13,219 bases of DNA, from positions 1-13,219 of the forward strand of contig CAJOMB010000109.1 in the NCBI GenBank assembly GCA_905235615.1, written 5' to 3'. Position numbers and translations under genes: made by a program. Under the pieces are notes generated by a model. It searched no databases and had not been told where the DNA came from. It saw nothing but the letters and a program-made list of their open reading frames with translations. Below are positions 12,605 to 13,219 of the stretch, piece after piece. Source of the stretch: an uncultured Bacteroidales bacterium. GTDB lineage: Bacteria; Bacteroidota; Bacteroidia; Bacteroidales; UBA932. Position 1 is the first letter of the stretch; the number at the start of each line of letters is the position of its first letter.

Positions 12605-13102
12605 CTAAATCGCCAATTCCTGCCTCCGCACGGCCTCCAGATAGAACTCCCTGCGCTGATTCTGCGTGATGGAATAGCGAAGCAGCCGGGAGCCGGGTTT
12701 CAGGCCGTCGTCCAGGTTGCAGACAAAGAGGTCGTCCACATCGGCCAGGTAAAGCCTGTTATAGCGTATGTCCAGATACTTTTGCAAGGATATGGTATAG
12801 TCCATGGCCTTGACGGCCTCTGGCTCACGAAGATTCTCGCGGGAAAACACGAAAAGCCCCATTTTGTCGTAGCGGCCATAGAATCCGTTGCCCACCTTGG
12901 ATACCTTGCTTTCGAGGATCCGACGAAGCGGAAGGGCCATGGACCAGTAGGACAGTTCCTTTACGCCGATGTACTTGCCTTCGTGAAGGCCGAATCCATA
13001 GCCGTACTCCAGAATCTGGTCTATCTCTGTATCCTGGCCGGCCGGGGTTATTCCGGCAACGTCTTTCAGCAGTTCCAGATGGGCGTTCTTGCTCTCTTCC
13101 AT
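12605..13102 (-). CDS. Unrecognised 165-aa protein upstream of dtd
   Basis: I do not recognise a family. Starting at the ATG at 13102 the protein begins MEESKNAHLELLKDVAGITP; it is soluble-looking, without signal peptide or membrane segments. It has a Tyr/Gly-rich early stretch (ILEYGYGFGLHEGKYIGVKE), a middle YWSMALPLRRILESKV and a charged C-terminus ending RREFYLEAVRRQELAI. The frame is open upstream to 13147, but a TAAATTTG promoter box at 13130-13137 lies between the two possible starts, so the downstream ATG is favoured. Amino-acid composition and GC match dtd, indicating a genuine gene and a two-gene operon. Confidence 0.75.
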   Translation of the reverse strand: MEESKNAHLELLKDVAGITPAGQDTEIDQILEYGYGFGLHEGKYIGVKELSYWSMALPLRRILESKVSKVGNGFYGRYDKMGLFVFSRENLREPEAVKAMDYTISLQKYLDIRYNRLYLADVDDLFVCNLDDGLKPGSRLLRYSITQNQRREFYLEAVRRQELAI

Positions 13103-13129
13103 GGCGCGTGTAACTTCAATTGTAAAAAG

Positions 13130-13137
13130 CAAATTTA
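13130..13137 (-). promoter_or_regulatory. Candidate -7 promoter box of the dtd operon
   Basis: TAAATTTG on the minus strand fits TAnnTTTG, 27 nt before the ATG at 13102. The upstream flank is T-rich (TTTTTTCCG) without a clean TTTG. From 13138 to the window end I see no gene. Confidence 0.6.
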
Positions 13138-13219
13138 TTTTCCCCATTTTTCGGAAAAAAGAGTTTCCCCGCTTTTCGGAAGTCTGATGGGACGGCTGCT
13201 GGTGTGAACCGTCACATTC

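Noticed and set aside
13190..13213. GACGG...CCGTC hairpin at the right edge
   Set aside because: A five-base stem with a large loop at the window end and no context to interpret it.

Overview
The window most likely comes from a member of the Bacteroidota, probably a gut Bacteroidales. Several genes are preceded by the Bacteroidota -7 promoter box TAnnTTTG: the tRNA (with TTTG 19 nt upstream), pdxB, the EamA gene, abiE, and the 13.1 kb gene. The DUF3108, DUF4301 and DUF6088/AbiEi protein families seen here are also typical of that phylum. GC is fairly high in the housekeeping genes and drops in an accessory segment between about 8.8 and 12.1 kb.

Region 1 (1-4846, minus strand) is a citrate lyase operon read as citD-citE-citF-[two envelope genes]-citX-citC. 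The genes overlap or sit only a few bases apart. It encodes the three lyase subunits (acyl carrier, beta, alpha), the prosthetic-group transferase CitX and the acetylating ligase CitC, which runs off the left edge. No citG or citrate transporter is visible in the window. Between citF and citX lie a secreted alpha/beta-hydrolase relic that has lost its catalytic middle by in-frame deletion and a secreted DUF3108 protein.

Region 2 (4847-8519) begins with a repeat-filled gap of five 20-bp tandem units plus an inverted arm. Next comes a PdxB (4-phosphoerythronate dehydrogenase) reading frame, broken by an apparent 1-nt insertion and continuous with a DUF4301 protein. An EamA-type transporter is transcribed divergently from it.

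Region 3 (8520-12123) is a small accessory island beside tRNA-Ala(GGC). It contains a metallo-hydrolase C-terminal scrap, the tRNA and its terminator, a tyrosine-recombinase C-terminal remnant, and an unannotated highly structured RNA of about 290 nt with its own promoter and terminator. It also contains an AbiE-type toxin-antitoxin pair with a perfect 16-bp operator palindrome over its promoter; the toxin gene is frameshifted. The island ends in scraps of YccF and of an apparent winged-helix protein.

Region 4 (12124-13219, minus strand) holds dtd (D-aminoacyl-tRNA deacylase), which lies downstream of an unrecognised 165-aa gene in a two-gene operon.

The strongest candidate for something undescribed is the structured RNA at about 9587-9880. 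A second theme is short palindromic repeats that have entered protein-coding sequence in frame (citC and possibly the DUF3108 gene) and the promoter-proximal gap of citD.
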